The notes under the pieces were generated by a model that searched no databases, was not told the origin of the DNA, and saw only the letters and a list, made by a program, of their open reading frames with translations. 60,000 nt of DNA from Diphasiastrum complanatum. Lineage: Eukaryota; Streptophyta; Lycopodiopsida; Lycopodiales; Lycopodiaceae. Below are positions 1 through 12,150 of this stretch, piece by piece; within the stretch, counting starts at the first letter, position 1, and each line of letters starts with the position of its first letter. Position numbers and translations under genes: made by a program. Location of the stretch: contig CM055094.1 of NCBI GenBank assembly GCA_029204225.1, positions 31,493,427 through 31,553,426 on the forward strand. The letters run 5' to 3'.

Positions 1-171
1 GAATTTGGATTTGTAATTTTTTAAATCGTGGTATCAAAGCGCTGTCATAGTCTGACATAGCCGCAAAGCTATCAGATCTAGGAGACTGAGCATTCGAAAC
101 AAAGAACACAAGTGAGAACACAATTCGAAGTGATGGCTCCGGCCTTTTCTTGCCTTTACTACATAATCGTC

Positions 172-651
172 TTAATGATTAGCGCTTATGACGAATATGT
201 GTACACATACTTGTCTTTGCCCATTTGTCATTAAATCGAGTTGGTTTCGGAACTCACAGTACAATATATCAAGTATCTTGTCTTTGTTCCCTTGGTCTTG
301 TTGCTCTGAAGGATTAAACAAATCGTGACCAAAATATTTAAGAGTAAGGTCGTGCAATCTATTGATGACGAACTTACCCCTAATGTCCATGATGATGGAA
401 CCGTCCTCATCAAGGTCATAAAAAATATTCATGGATTCTTTTGACGACATCTTCGTCGAAATGAATCCATGATCTTGTTGATCGGATTCTCCTTCGGAAA
501 GACAAAGGACTTTCATCCTTTGCCTTTCCTCGGGAGATAACATAGTATAAAAATCTCTCACTTGATCGGAATCCGATTCCGAGGCTTGTCCTCTTCCACC
601 AGAAGAGGATCTTGGCCTCCTCCTTGATGCTTCGCTATCGCTAGTAGACAT
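172..651 (-). CDS. Hypothetical 159-residue protein, unrecognised
   Basis: An open frame of 159 codons starts at the ATG complementary to 649-651. The first 30 residues are rich in Ser, Arg, Gly and Asp, like an exposed disordered tail. The remainder is mixed hydrophobic and charged and includes a stretch DLDEDGSIIMDIRGKFVI. I recognise no family. It sits beside microsatellites and retroelement relics with no clear promoter, so it may be an element-derived frame or a chance ORF. The 5' side on its own strand (652-1160) is GA/GT repeat. Confidence 0.25.
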   Translation of the reverse strand: MSTSDSEASRRRPRSSSGGRGQASESDSDQVRDFYTMLSPEERQRMKVLCLSEGESDQQDHGFISTKMSSKESMNIFYDLDEDGSIIMDIRGKFVINRLHDLTLKYFGHDLFNPSEQQDQGNKDKILDILYCEFRNQLDLMTNGQRQVCVHIFVISANH

Positions 652-732
652 GACTACTGAGAGAAAGATATGAAGTTGTGAAAAGAACTTGGAAAGATAT
701 CAAATGTGAAAAATGAAAATGTGTGTGTGTGT

Positions 733-1163
<431 letters not shown>

Positions 1164-1164
1164 G

Positions 1165-2600
1165 AGGGATTGAAAGCTTGAGAGTGAGAGTGTGAGAGCT
1201 TGAGTGTGATAGTGAGCCTCAAGAAATCCACAAGAAAGAGTGGAGAAATATTGAATGAGGGCATTTTTCTTTTTTAGATTTCAAGTGTCGCGTGGCTCTG
1301 CCATGCATTTTTTTGCCATGCGTGGCACTACTTGCCATGCAATTTTTTTTGCCTAGAAATACGTGACCGTGGCTTGAGCGGTTTGTCAAAAAGACAAATT
1401 ATGGAACTAAAAAAGTGATTTGACTCTTAATTTATAAATTTTTTTGAGGACAAAAGCATGTGAGTGATATGACATATTTTTAAGCATGAATTTTTAAGGA
1501 CAAATGCATGTGATTGATATGACATATTTTGGGTACAAGTGGACCATGTTTTCTTTGAAGATTTTGATGATTTCTTAAAAAGAACAAATGAGTATTAATT
1601 ATATTTTAATTTGATATAAGAGAAGTAGATGATATGATATGGTTGGTACAAAATGACCATGTGTTTAAGAGAATTTTGTGATTTATAAAAAAGTACAAAT
1701 GTTAATATGTGATTTGATGTCACATATAAGTTGTGGACATTATTTAGTCTATAAAGTATTAATTAATTTGTTATATATGTGTCCCTTATAAACCTGTTCC
1801 GACCCTTTTGGGTTAGAATGTACTGGGTCGGAACATTTTCTTTAAAATAAAAAAACATGTGTTAAGCTGGGTGCAATTTTCCTTCTTTTTCTTTGTAATA
1901 CACTGAGGGACGCTAGATATACTACTACTTCCACGAAGTATGGTACCAATGAGCTGATAGATTTCGAGGAACATGGTTGTGTGCTGTGCGGTTAAAGCCA
2001 GTTGAAGGATAAGAGATTTGAAATCTCTATGGGTGGGACCCGAGGAGGGATTGGAGGTGGGTTTTTTTGTGGAGGGATTGTTGACAGATGGAGATGGGAG
2101 CAATTGACAAGAGTGGAGGGGAATGTGGTGGGGTGTTTTTGGACTTTGTGTTGAGTGGATGGAAAGGAAATAGCTAGCAGCAGCTTGACGGACATTGTTA
2201 GGTGATTTCTAGCATTGAGGAATGGATCAAACATCTTTGTTTGTGAAATCCTTGGTTGTGGTCTTGTGCAGAGGTGCTACCAACAATGCTGAGAGGATCG
2301 TCGGGACTAATTGATTGTATCACAGTCGGATTTTGATTTCAGAGGATCATTGAGAGCGTAAAATGGGTTTTTCTTGAGATGGTGATGGGGGACAAGGAAA
2401 AATTGAGCATTTGCAATGTCCATATGTTGAAGTGCTCATGCTCATATATTACATCTCTGTTGCCGTAATCTCTTCTTAAAATAAAACTATTGCTCTCTTG
2501 TCCTTCCAAGTAGCAGACTAATCATCATGCCCAAGGACTAGATTCAATCTACCAGAGGCCAAAATTGATTGTTCCAAATAATAGATTGACCAAGTTTAGT
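1165..2600. other. A/T-rich intergenic DNA, no supported gene
   Basis: I see no conserved domain. ORFs at 1813-2234 are short and have no family features. A short repeated phrase around GTGATATGACATATTTT appears near 1450-1535, so a diverged repeat family is likely. The one clear structure is the hairpin at 1795-1835. Confidence 0.5.
1795..1835. repeat. Perfect 11-bp inverted repeat, related to the 59-kb element core
   Basis: TGTTCCGACCC at 1795-1805 is exactly complementary to GGGTCGGAACA at 1825-1835 with a 19-base loop. The same GTTCCGACC/GGTCGGAAC arms occur at 59086-59141, so this may be a remnant of the same transposon terminus. Confidence 0.6.
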
Positions 2601-3230
2601 CACTCTATCTTCTATGTCAAGTGATAAGGACCAAGATCTTGTATTGGACATTAGATTTGAACTATCTCAAGTGATGGGAATCGACTTTGATCTATTTCAT
2701 GAGCACACAATTTCTCGAATTTGGTCAACTTTATGTGAAACCTTTAGTGATATTCACCAAAAGTGAGCTATTCCCAAAGATACACATCAAATTTTAGTTA
2801 TCTCATGTGATATGAGTCAATTTCGTTGACAATGGGTCAAGCTTGAGCTATCTTAGTATACTAGACTTGGGATTGGTTGAGTTTGATCACTTGATGAGCC
2901 GTTTCGGGTGATAAGCAACAAAACCACGCATAATAGGGGTTTGACAAGGGGTTGAACTTGAGTTGTCTTAATATATTACTTGTTGAGACTAGTCACTTGA
3001 TCGAGCCATGTCAAGTAATAAGCAACAAAATCACATGTTAGGTAGCAAATTTTGACTTTCTCGGGTGATAGAGACACCAAAATGGGGCTATTTACATTGA
3101 TAGACAACAAGATTGAGCTATCTGATGTGATGTTGGTCAATTATGATCACTCAAAGAACAATGATGAGTAATTAGGACCAAAATTGAGTTGTCTCATTGA
3201 ATCCGAGACTAAGCCAATCAATGGTATAAA
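2600..3230. repeat. Degenerate subterminal-like repeat array beside a CACTA relic
   Basis: Phrases resembling TTGAGCTATCTCATGTGAT and GGTCAA...GATCACTTGA recur roughly ten times with drift. CACTA elements characteristically have arrays of short subterminal repeats, and the transposase relic begins at 3290, so this may be part of that element's end. No CACTA terminus was identified. Confidence 0.4.
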
Positions 3231-3289
3231 AAGACTATCCATCTTTCATTGTTTACCATATTAGAATAACCTTTTGATCAATCACTTGC

Positions 3290-5024
3290 TTGATCCTATG
3301 CACATATTCAAAAATGTGGGTGAATCAATATGGAAACACTTGGTGGGCAACAAAGACAGTGTTTCTGCCAGACATGATCTACAAGAATCAAAAACCAAAA
3401 AAAGAGTATTGGCCAAAATTATGTATTGATGGAAATACCTATAGTATTCCAAGAGCCCCTTGGACTCTTAAGTACGTACGGTCAGTCATTTGTAAGATGA
3501 GAATACCAACAGGTTTTGCTCATTCACTACAAACATCATTCACTATTGAAGAAAGCCTCCATGGTCTAAAATCTCATGATTGGTTGAAGATGGTCGAGTA
3601 CATATTTCCAATGTGCATTCGTGGCTGTCTAACTGATCAACTTCATGATGCCATTTACAAATTAGCATCCATTGTTAGGTACTTAAATTTTTTTGTTTAC
3701 ATCGATATCTTATGAAATTGCATGTTTTTGCCTAATACAAGTTTGATAAAATAATATGAATGTACTAAAATCTAGTTATACTACAAACATGATGTAGATG
3801 GATGTGTGGTAAGGAGATTCGTGAGATAGATGTGCAAACAAAACAAGAAGATATGGTGGAGGCTATATGTATGCTTGAGAGGGATTTTCCAACTTCTATC
3901 CTAGACATACAGGTGCATCTGCTTGTGCACTTGGTCCAAGAAGTTGGTATTGTAATACACTCGAATTTGATTTTAGTGGTTTCAATAAATGTAGTGTGAT
4001 TCTTTCAAATTAACAATAGAATGTTCTCATTGATGTGTTAAAATTTTTTGTAGGTGGATGTTTTTCTTGGAGAGATTCATGAAAGTGTTGAAAGATTTTG
4101 TGCATCAGAAGGCAAGGCTAGAGGGAAGCATGTCAGAGGGATGGTTAGTACAAGAATCTCTATATTATGTTACCGAAGTTTTGTTTCAAATAGATCCATC
4201 TGCTCCATGACTATGGCATGATGAGAAAAGCAATGAGGTGAAAGGTGAAAAACCTCAAGGTATGGGTAGTCTTAAAAAAATGACACATATTTTGAGAGAA
4301 AAAATTTCAACCTTCATGCTATATAATTCAAGAGTACTGGATAAATGGTCGGAATTATATGAAGAAGAAGAAAAAAAATGGTATTGACTAGAAATCGACA
4401 CCGACGCAATAAGCATAGAGGTCAAGCTACACCTTCACATTATCTTGAGCCATTGCCCAACCAATGCACCATAGACTGGATGGTTGATACACTCCAACAA
4501 GCAAGATCAAAGGGACAATTCATATCTTACACAGAATGGGAATTTGCAAGAGAATGTGATTGGAAGGTTTGTCTATAACTCTATTTTTTTTAAGTGAACA
4601 ATTTTAATTTGTACGACGATTGATTATTGTTTTAACTATAATCAACATGTGACAGTATCAAAAGTATAGTGCAATGTGGACATATGGTCGTCATCATCGC
4701 ATTAAATCAAATGATATGAAATGACGAACTCATGATTGTGGTGTGATGGCATCCTTCCATCAAGAAAGTCGGAGTAGTGCTCGAGATCAAAGTCCAATTT
4801 CTGGAGAGCTTGAGTATGTAGGAACCATACAAGCCATATATGAGGTGTGTTTTGGTGAAATGGGTAAATATTTGTTGTTTGATGTGAAATGGTTCAAAAT
4901 CAACTATAGAAGATCAAATGCAACTGTAAAAAAAAATCGTAGTAGATTTTTTGCTATCGATTCAACCAAGACATTAAGCATGGACTTTTCAGACACATTG
5001 GTGTTGCCTCGTCATCGTGAATAG
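3290..5024 (+). pseudogene. CACTA (En/Spm-type) transposase relic, Tnp2-like C-terminal half
   Basis: Four separated frames carry pieces in the normal order of plant CACTA transposases. 3290-3715 encodes the segment around GLKSHDW...FPMCIRGCLTDQ. 3802-3999 encodes the segment with LERDFPTSILDIQVHLLVHL, and about 4053-4150 continues with a WMFFLERFMKVLKDFVHQKA-type stretch; both match the DUF4218 region. 4378-4578 is a linker. 4743-5024 resembles DUF4216 (YVGTIQAIYEVCF...LLFDVKWFKI). Stops and frame changes separate the pieces; some gaps might be introns, but an in-frame TGA near 4208 argues for decay. The catalytic N-terminal part is absent. The family call rests on several co-ordered motifs. 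Confidence 0.75.
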
Positions 5025-5084
5025 GTGTGCATGAATTTGTTTGAGTTGCATTATCAAGAAGTAGACTAGGTTTCCTTTCAGATC

Positions 5085-6320
5085 AAGTCATGCTAAGGGT
5101 TGAATTTCACATGCGTGGGAAAACCTAAAAGTGTGTTTGATCTCCTAAGATGTGGGTGACTCACAATAGATCAAGCATAGATTGAATTCCAAGATCTATC
5201 TCACAAGTCTAAGGCAAGAGCACAATGAAACATGCATATATCACTCTCCAAAGTACATTCACATGTGTGGAGAGATGGAAAAAACTAAATACAAAACAGC
5301 CTTGCTCTCAAGTAGAGAGAGAATCCAAGTACCAATACTCAGGTAGAGAGAGAAAGCCAAAAATGCTCAAAATGTAGAAACTCTCATTAACTCCAAAAGG
5401 CTTACATTGAATTGATCTAAGTCACATATAAGTAGCAATCTAGGGTGAAGGAGAGTGAAACATGATTGGACCCCTTCTTTTCCTTCTCTAAACATGATTG
5501 GTTGAGTGACTTATGAGCCCTCAAACTTGATTGGACCAATTTGGTGGATTTCTAGCTTTTTGATTGGTCACTGGCTCTCATGCCAACACATAGATGTGAG
5601 TCACTAAGACACTTTTAGCAAGCCTAACTAGCTTGAGCCACATCAAATCCTATTTTAGGCCTAAACATGACTTGACATGTGTACTTGCCTATTTTGCCTC
5701 TAATGCCAATATTGGCCTATCTCCAACTAGCACGTGGATAAATGTCTACAAAATTTGAAGTACTCCTAACTCAACATTGATCTAGCATGAATTTGACTAT
5801 TTTCCACACGTGGTAACATGCTCCACACGTGTGAGATTTCCATACAAGAAACTGTAAAATATTCAAGCTAGATTTTGCCAATTTTTCACACTCCTCAAAA
5901 ACTAGCTTGATGAGATACTAGATCAAATGGGAAACTTGTGAAACTTGTTGAGTGGATCCTTTGGTATGAATGTGATGTGAAGACTAGCCAAGGGGTCCTT
6001 CATAGCAGCAAATTCACCAAATATATGATAGGATATATTTGGTGGAAATCAATTGCCAACTCCTTTGATGAGCATTCCACCAATTTCCTTTTGTTCCCTC
6101 TATGCTTGAAGATGATCTTGGACTTGAAAGCTCCACTTCCTGGAAAATAGCTGCACCATAAGGAGAAAAATCTGAGGCCTCCATGCCTCATGATGACCAT
6201 GAAGATCAAGATCACAAAATGGACAAAAGTGTTGATTACCAAGATTTTGTATACTAGCTCGACTAGTCCACAAGCTATGAACTTTTTGCATGATAGATCT
6301 AATCTTGAAATCAAAAACTA
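5085..6320 (-). repeat. LTR-like repeat, copy A
   Basis: This block aligns in the same orientation with 7630-8730, with many substitutions and indels. Read on the minus strand an LTR-like part begins TGTGAAAAATTGGCAAAATC near 5891 and contains several CACACGTGTG/CACATGTG palindromes, like the solo LTRs at 11 and 50 kb. Homology continues beyond that start to about 6300, so the repeat includes internal sequence. No gene is supported. Confidence 0.55.
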
Positions 6321-6489
6321 TCTTGATCCTATTGAGGCTACATACTTGTAAAAATTACAGCAAATAAGGATCCTAAAACACTTGAAATGATGAGGGAAAC
6401 AATAGATTATGATTTCATAAGATTAGCACAAGTTGAACCATCAAAATCCATCAAAAATCTATGCTTGAACCTCACTAAATGGCCCAAAT

Positions 6490-7030
6490 CCTTGAAGAAG
6501 GCTTCACACGTGTGAAAGTACGGCCTCCCACAGTCTGAGTACTGTACACCAGACCTACATTCAATCCTATAATCATTAGTAATCACAAGTACTCAAACAA
6601 TTATGAACATAGAGAGCAATTGCACCATTATGAGAGAAAAAACATGAAATTGCTTGATTGATTTTGGTGAGATATCATCACCTATATATACATGATCCAT
6701 CACGGTTTTGGGCAGGTATGAGTAGCCCTAAACCTATCCCTAATGCTAATTTTGGTGGATCTTTCATCCCTACCAAGTTAGGGTTGGAATCTTGGAGATC
6801 CCTAACAATGCAAAAATTACCAAAAATAGCTCCTATTTTTTCTCCCTTGTATCTAAGCATAATTTGGACTCATTCCAAAGGTTTTAACACTTAGGTCTAC
6901 TTGAGAACATCCTTATGAATGGAATCCTATGCTATTTGGCACATGTGACAAGCCACATCATGACCATCTAACTATTTACAAGTCATATGACCAAAACTAC
7001 TCAAGCTAGAATTGTGAATTTTTAACAATA
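6490..7030 (-). other. Possible further LTR fragment with a TATA-like motif
   Basis: A CACACGTGTGAAAGTAC-type palindrome near 6508 and a minus-strand TGTATATATAGG motif near 6690 have the same relative order as in the 832-bp LTR family, but sequence similarity is weak. No protein-coding signal is convincing here or at 7031-7630. Confidence 0.3.
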
Positions 7031-7629
7031 CTTGCTCGAGTATGTAACTGTCCTTTTTAAATGATTCACTTAACTCAAGAGAAGTTTACAAATTGCCTCA
7101 CAAAATAGAAAAACAAGATTTTTCACACTATGAGAAACAAACTCATTCTTGCTCTTACTAGATCCAAGAGAATACACTTGATGACACAACCACTTGATTT
7201 CTAAATGATTTGAAAACATATCTAAGCCATTAAAGACATGACATATGTCCATACAAGAGGCATCATACAAGACTAGCATTGCCTCACTTGAACTTTGAGA
7301 TGTAGAAATCTCAATAAAGCAAGATGGTACATCAAATAATTGAAGAGATACCACCTAAAAATTATCCTGTTTGTCATGAATTGTGAACCACATAGACTCG
7401 GGCTTGCCTCTTGAAGATCTCCTTGGAACCATGTGTTGAGAAGACTCCTCCTCAAGCCTTGGCAAATCTCCATCATGCATTTGGATTTTTGGTAGATTTG
7501 ACAATTCTACCATCATCATCTTGATTGATATTAGATCCTCCTTACTTCTACATGCAAAGGAATATTGAAAAAGCATATGGATTTAAAGATCCCCAAAGTA
7601 TCAATTGCAATCTTATTATCAAGCACCAT

Positions 7630-8730
7630 TTGTGAAAATTCACATATGTGGGAATGCCCTAAAGTTTGAAATTGATCTCCTAAGCAAAGCTTTTGCACTA
7701 TAGATCTTCTATTGATTGAAATCCAAGATCAATTGATGAAATGTAAGGCAAAGAGGCAAAGTTACATAAAGAAACATTCATAACCAAAGTAATTTCACAC
7801 GTGTGGAAACATGTACTAATAGAAACTAAGTCCCAACAAGCTTCTATCCTCGGATAGAGAGAGAAACCACCACTTTTGGTGAAGGGTAGAGAGAGAAATA
7901 CACTCAAAATTTATGAATCTCCAAATTGACTCAGAAGTCACATTAGATTATGATAGAAAATCAATGTAATATAGAACTCGTGGAGATCCCAGTTTCAATC
8001 CTATTGGACCCCTTTTCTGAGACCTCTAACATCCTATTGGATGAGTGACTTCCCATCCTTTGATTTTGATTGGGCCCTTCTACCAATTTTCTCACTTATG
8101 ATTGGGCCCTTTGACTTTTGCCACCACATACTCATCCAACCTAAACTTCACATGTGTAAGCAACCTAACTAGCTCGAGTTACATCACAATTGAATTTTGG
8201 CCTAATCATGACAAAACATGTGTACTTGACCATTTGACCTCTAAAGCCAAAATTGGCCCTATCAAAGTTCTACACCAAGATGCTGATACAAAATCTTTAT
8301 GATACCCCTAAAGTCAACATGACTAAACTATTTTTACTTTTTCTACATGTGGGAACATGCTCCACACATGTGATTTTTTCTCACAAACTAGAAACACAAA
8401 AATATCCAAGATAGATTTTGACAAATTTTCACACTCCTCAAAACTAGCTTAGTAAGATCAAGGAGTTTGTGAACTTTTTGACTGGATGCTTTGGTATGCA
8501 TATGAAGTGAAAAACTAGCAAAAGGATCATCATAGAAGCACTATCACCATATCCATCATAAGATCTCTTTGGTAGAAATCATTTGCCAACATCTTTGAAG
8601 AGCATTCCACCAATTTGCCACTATATCCATTGATCTTTTGCTTTGTCCTTAGAGAAGTGTTGGTGTTGATTTTTGCTCCTCTCTTTGTGTTTGGCAAATA
8701 GAACTTTGCCATCACCATTATCATTGAGTG
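7630..8730 (-). repeat. LTR-like repeat, copy B
   Basis: Diverged partner of the 5085-6320 block. It has the same succession of G-box-like palindromes near 7641, 7796 and 8345-8370, the same GAGAGAGAAA clusters, and a minus-strand TGTGAAAATTTG start near 8437. It runs directly into the minus-strand gag relic at 8621-9734, so the two probably belong to one internally deleted retroelement. Confidence 0.55.
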
Positions 8731-9734
8731 ACAATTTGTCCATCCTCAATAGCTTGCTCTCATGCCTTGATTCTTCAGCTATTAGCACTCCTTGCAAAGC
8801 CTCCAAGATTGGTAGCTCCTCCTTGAAAGCATAGGATTGGACAACATTCTCATATTCATCCTTCAAGCCATTCAAATTAGAGAAAATTTGAGCACAAAAG
8901 GGGCCTTTCAAAAAGATACTTTTTATTTTTTTTCTCAAAAATTTCTTCCAAATGGTCCAATCAAAACACTCAAATTTGAAATCTACGTAACATAGCTCCT
9001 TCAAATAAATTTTCTTGTCTTTTTAAAAGGATTGTAATTTTCTGTCGGGGGCAGCCAGTAAATAAGCCATTTTATTTGTAGTATAGTATGCAACTCAGCA
9101 AAAAAATAGTATAACTTTTGAACGCTACGATGAAGAAGTTATGGCCAGTCAAAGTTTTGGCCGGTCAGCACTTGGTCAACCCGATATCTCTCTCAAGTGC
9201 AATTGACCAGTTTGACCCGTTCATCTTGGGTGTCCTTGAAAAGCTCTCGTAGAGGGCTTTCTAATGGCACTGTAATCATCTCAATCTGAGCTGTCGTTCA
9301 AAAGTTATGATTTTTTCAATCATAGACTATACTATGCACATAATAGCTCATCATCGAAGACTGTGTGGGTAGGACTACGGGCAGAAAAAGATTTTATTTT
9401 AGTATTTTACATTGCCAAAAAATTGTCATCCTATGTGGCAATCCTTATAGGGCCCTTTCCAAGGCCAAATTTTCTCTAATGGTATGACTTGGACTAGCTC
9501 ACTTTGTTTGATGGAATCAACAATACAAACAAGCTCCCTATGAATGTATTTCACTCTCAAAACATAATTAGTGGCACTCTCATCACTCTTTTGACAGCCT
9601 TGGAATATTTGATTTCTAAGAGTGAGAAGCCTAGAGGTATTTTTGGCCTCATAGATTGCTTTGAGAGTATCCCAAGCATCCTTGGCCAAAGTACAAGCAC
9701 CAATCTCTCTCAAAATCTCATTAGAGACCTTCAT
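8621..9734 (-). pseudogene. Ty1/copia gag relic (UBN2-type), split by a 420-bp block
   Basis: On the minus strand, 9734-9426 encodes the N-terminal gag portion, with the pattern AKDAWDTLKAIYEAKNTSRL...LRNQIF typical of copia UBN2 gag. 9004-8621 encodes the later part, with GLKDEYENVVQSYAF...LEALQGVLIAEESR. The two parts are separated by 9005-9425, which is unrelated to gag and resembles LTR/leader sequence. No zinc knuckle, protease or polymerase follows; the LTR-like repeat at 7630-8730 follows instead, suggesting internal deletion. Confidence 0.7.
9005..9425. other. LTR/leader-like insertion within the gag relic
   Basis: Read on the minus strand it contains CATAACTTTTGAACGACAG and TTAGAAAGCCCTCTACGAG. 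The phrase TTAGAAAGCCCTCGACGAG recurs near 29876, again after a CATAACTTTT motif. Such phrases are common in plant LTRs, so this is probably a fragment of another retroelement. Confidence 0.45.
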
Positions 9735-10017
9735 CTTGATATAATGGAGTTAAAAAATAAATGACAATCCTTGAAAATTTACAAAATCAAAGTGACTAAA
9801 AAATAATGAATAAAAAATAATTATGAATTGAGATGTATGACTACATGCTAAGACAGACTATGTATGCCATCTTTTGATGTAATGTGGCAAAGTCATTCAA
9901 TGATTAGCATTTACTTTAGCTAGTATGGCAACCAAAAGGACATCTCATGAAATGAACATAAGTCCATAAATCATGTACAACTCTTTTGAGTCATTAAATC
10001 TTAAATGGTATCTGATA

Positions 10018-10410
10018 TGTGAACTTGAAGTGAAGGTCTCCTAAATTCTAAAGTCCTGACTTAAATATTGTGTCTTAAAAAGAAACAAATCAACAAAACA
10101 CTGATGAATAAATCCAAAAAGAACTCAAAGCTTAATGAAGTAATTCATCATTCAATCACAAAAGCATTCATTCATGAGACTTGCTGAGGGGTAAAGATGG
10201 GGACCCCCCCCCCCCCCCCCCCCGCGCAAAGGATTTTTCTTTTAAATTATGCAAGATCAAATGGCTCAAGGCCAAATACATATACATTGGTTTGGGAAGA
10301 TGGATTCTTGAATCTTTACATCAATCAGATGTTAACAAATTTTGGATCTTAAAGAATCTCATATAACGGAAAGTGGTTTCTTATGACATGCAAAAGCTTA
10401 ATGATCAAGA
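10018..10410 (+). repeat. Direct repeat, left copy (possible LTR)
   Basis: Starts TGTGAACTTGAAG and ends CTTAATGATCAAGA. It is about 95% identical to 16761-17127. The pair flanks the gypsy gag-pol relic, as LTRs would. However, no target duplication or PBS was found, and a polypurine tract with a different candidate LTR start lies at 16633-16640, so it could be an independent repeat present twice. Contains a C20 tract at 10204-10223. Confidence 0.6.
10204..10223. repeat. Homopolymer C20
   Basis: Twenty consecutive cytosines within the left direct repeat; the right copy has only six. This explains most of the length difference and may include assembly error. Confidence 0.85.
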
Positions 10411-11068
10411 GCATGCATAGTGTAGGTAAGTTACATATTGATAAGGATGGAAGGTAAGTAGCTTAACATTTAATGTTAGCCACTTTCAAGTTGTATTTTT
10501 CTTAGTTTACAGCATTGGGATTCACCCCAAGTGTTTTTCATAACATGGGAAAGGCTTTGTATATGTCCATCTTATCTTCATAATTTTCATCAATTCCTAG
10601 GGGTTGCCCATCCCCAATCATAGTGGAGTGTGACACAAAGGGTGATCAGTCCTTTGGTTTCTTCTCCAAATCTTTATAGACTCGATTGAGCCTTCTTTAT
10701 AGACTCGATTTGAGCCTTCTTTATAGACTTTGGAAAAAGCCTTCTTTAGGTACCATCTTTAATCTTTAAGAAGCTTCTTTAGTTCATTCTTCAGGAACTC
10801 TTCTTAGTACCTACACATAGCCTTAAGAAAAGGTTAGGAGTCATACCATAAAATGGTTCATCATTAGATTCTATTTCTAGAACCTGCACATCAAACTATT
10901 AGCATTGATCTACAGTTTCATTTCTTGTCTTCAGGTAATGATACATGCATATTAGAGCCAAGGTCTACTATTTTTCTTTCTTTGTGAAATTGTGTGAAGG
11001 CCTTGTGTATTCATTCTTGAAAACCAATGCCAATTCCTAGGACTTTGCATGTTTACTTCCGAATAGAC
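10411..11068. other. Non-coding gypsy leader or intergenic DNA
   Basis: No coding signal. A short tandem motif CCTTCTTTATAGACT occurs three times between about 10690 and 10735. The segment ends at the target site of the solo LTR at 11074. Confidence 0.4.
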
Positions 11069-11073
11069 TTCCC

Positions 11074-11906
11074 TGTGAAAAATGCAAAAATAAGCTTGGT
11101 AGAGGCCAAAAATCTTGTATATAGGATGATTACACATGTGTGGAGTCTGTTCCCACGTGTGAAAATAGTATACTTGTCATGTACCATAATCATATAGGTT
11201 GTACATATAATTTAATTCAAGTTCTAGTGGCTAAAAAGGCCAAAAACTAGTTTTCTAGACGTAGGACACATGGCATCAATCTATTGATTGCATGAGCCAC
11301 ATCCTTTGGTTAGGTGTCACATCCCATGTGTAGAGGACAGCTCACATGTGTGGAATAAGCTGAAGTAGACGAATTTTGACTTCTAGAAGATTTTCAAGTA
11401 GATCTCCATATAGAAGGAAAATGGACCAAAAGTGCTCAAAATAGAAGGTTTTGTCCAAGTGTCAGTTTTGCATGATGAATCATCATATGACAAAGCGCCT
11501 TCACACATGTGGGATCAAAGGGATGATCAGTACCACGAGCTCCCACTTATTGTATATATAGAGCCACATTTGGCCATAATCATTGTGAGACACCAATCTT
11601 GGTTTTGGAAGCAATTTTGAGTGATTCTCTCCATTTGTCTACATTCGTTTTGATTGTTTTGAGATGCTATCAATGTGTACTTGATTTTCAGGTTGGAGTC
11701 CGTACTCAGACAGGGTTTCACACGTGGGAAACCAGAAAGTACACCTACCTTCAATTAATGATTGTTCTTGTTAGGATTTTGTGTCTAGAATTGATCTAGA
11801 TTGATCTTAATCTCAAGTAGATTGATAGATCAAGTAATCTGACAACCAATCCCTCTTGAGGATCAGATTTAGATCCACTCTTGGTCCTTTTTGTACTTTT
11901 TCCACA
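11074..11906 (+). mobile_element. Solo LTR, 833 bp, with TTCCC target duplication
   Basis: Begins TGTGAAAAATGC and ends TTTTTCCACA. It is flanked by TTCCC at 11069-11073 and again at 11907-11911. A near-identical copy (about 97% in the stretches compared) lies at 50318-51149. It has a TATA-like TATATATAGAG near 11552 and several CACATGTGTGGA or CACGTGTG palindromes (about 11128, 11150, 11344, 11501, 11720). No internal retroelement domain is attached, which indicates LTR-LTR recombination. It was inserted into the leader of the gypsy relic. Confidence 0.9.
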
Positions 11907-11911
11907 TTCCC

Positions 11912-12150
11912 TTCCGCTAAAAAAATTTTTCCCTCCAAGATCTCTTTAATACTAGAGTTAATAGACTCCATTTGGGGGATCCTCCAAAATTGGATCTCCA
12001 ACTTGCTTTCTATTTTAGAGACAATACTTTGTGAATGCGAGCTTCTATCTTCCTTTTTGGAGAATGACATTTCTCTGAATCACAAGTCTATTCTTACTTT
12101 TTGCCTTGAGTTTGTGTATTGCAGGTGAATTCCAAACACTCCAATCAAAG
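11912..12150 (+). other. Leader sequence before gypsy gag
   Basis: Non-coding stretch between the solo LTR and the likely gag start at 12151. The small frames crossing it on both strands show no domain. Confidence 0.4.

Noticed and set aside
29-40. TGGTATCAAAGC, resembling a copia primer-binding site
   Set aside because: No LTR end is visible before it and no plus-strand gag follows within several kilobases; a 12-base near match is not enough.
7273-7576. Minus-strand frame with RRSSRGKPES, like the copia integrase-RT linker
   Set aside because: Too short and not flanked by integrase or RT in the right frame or order.
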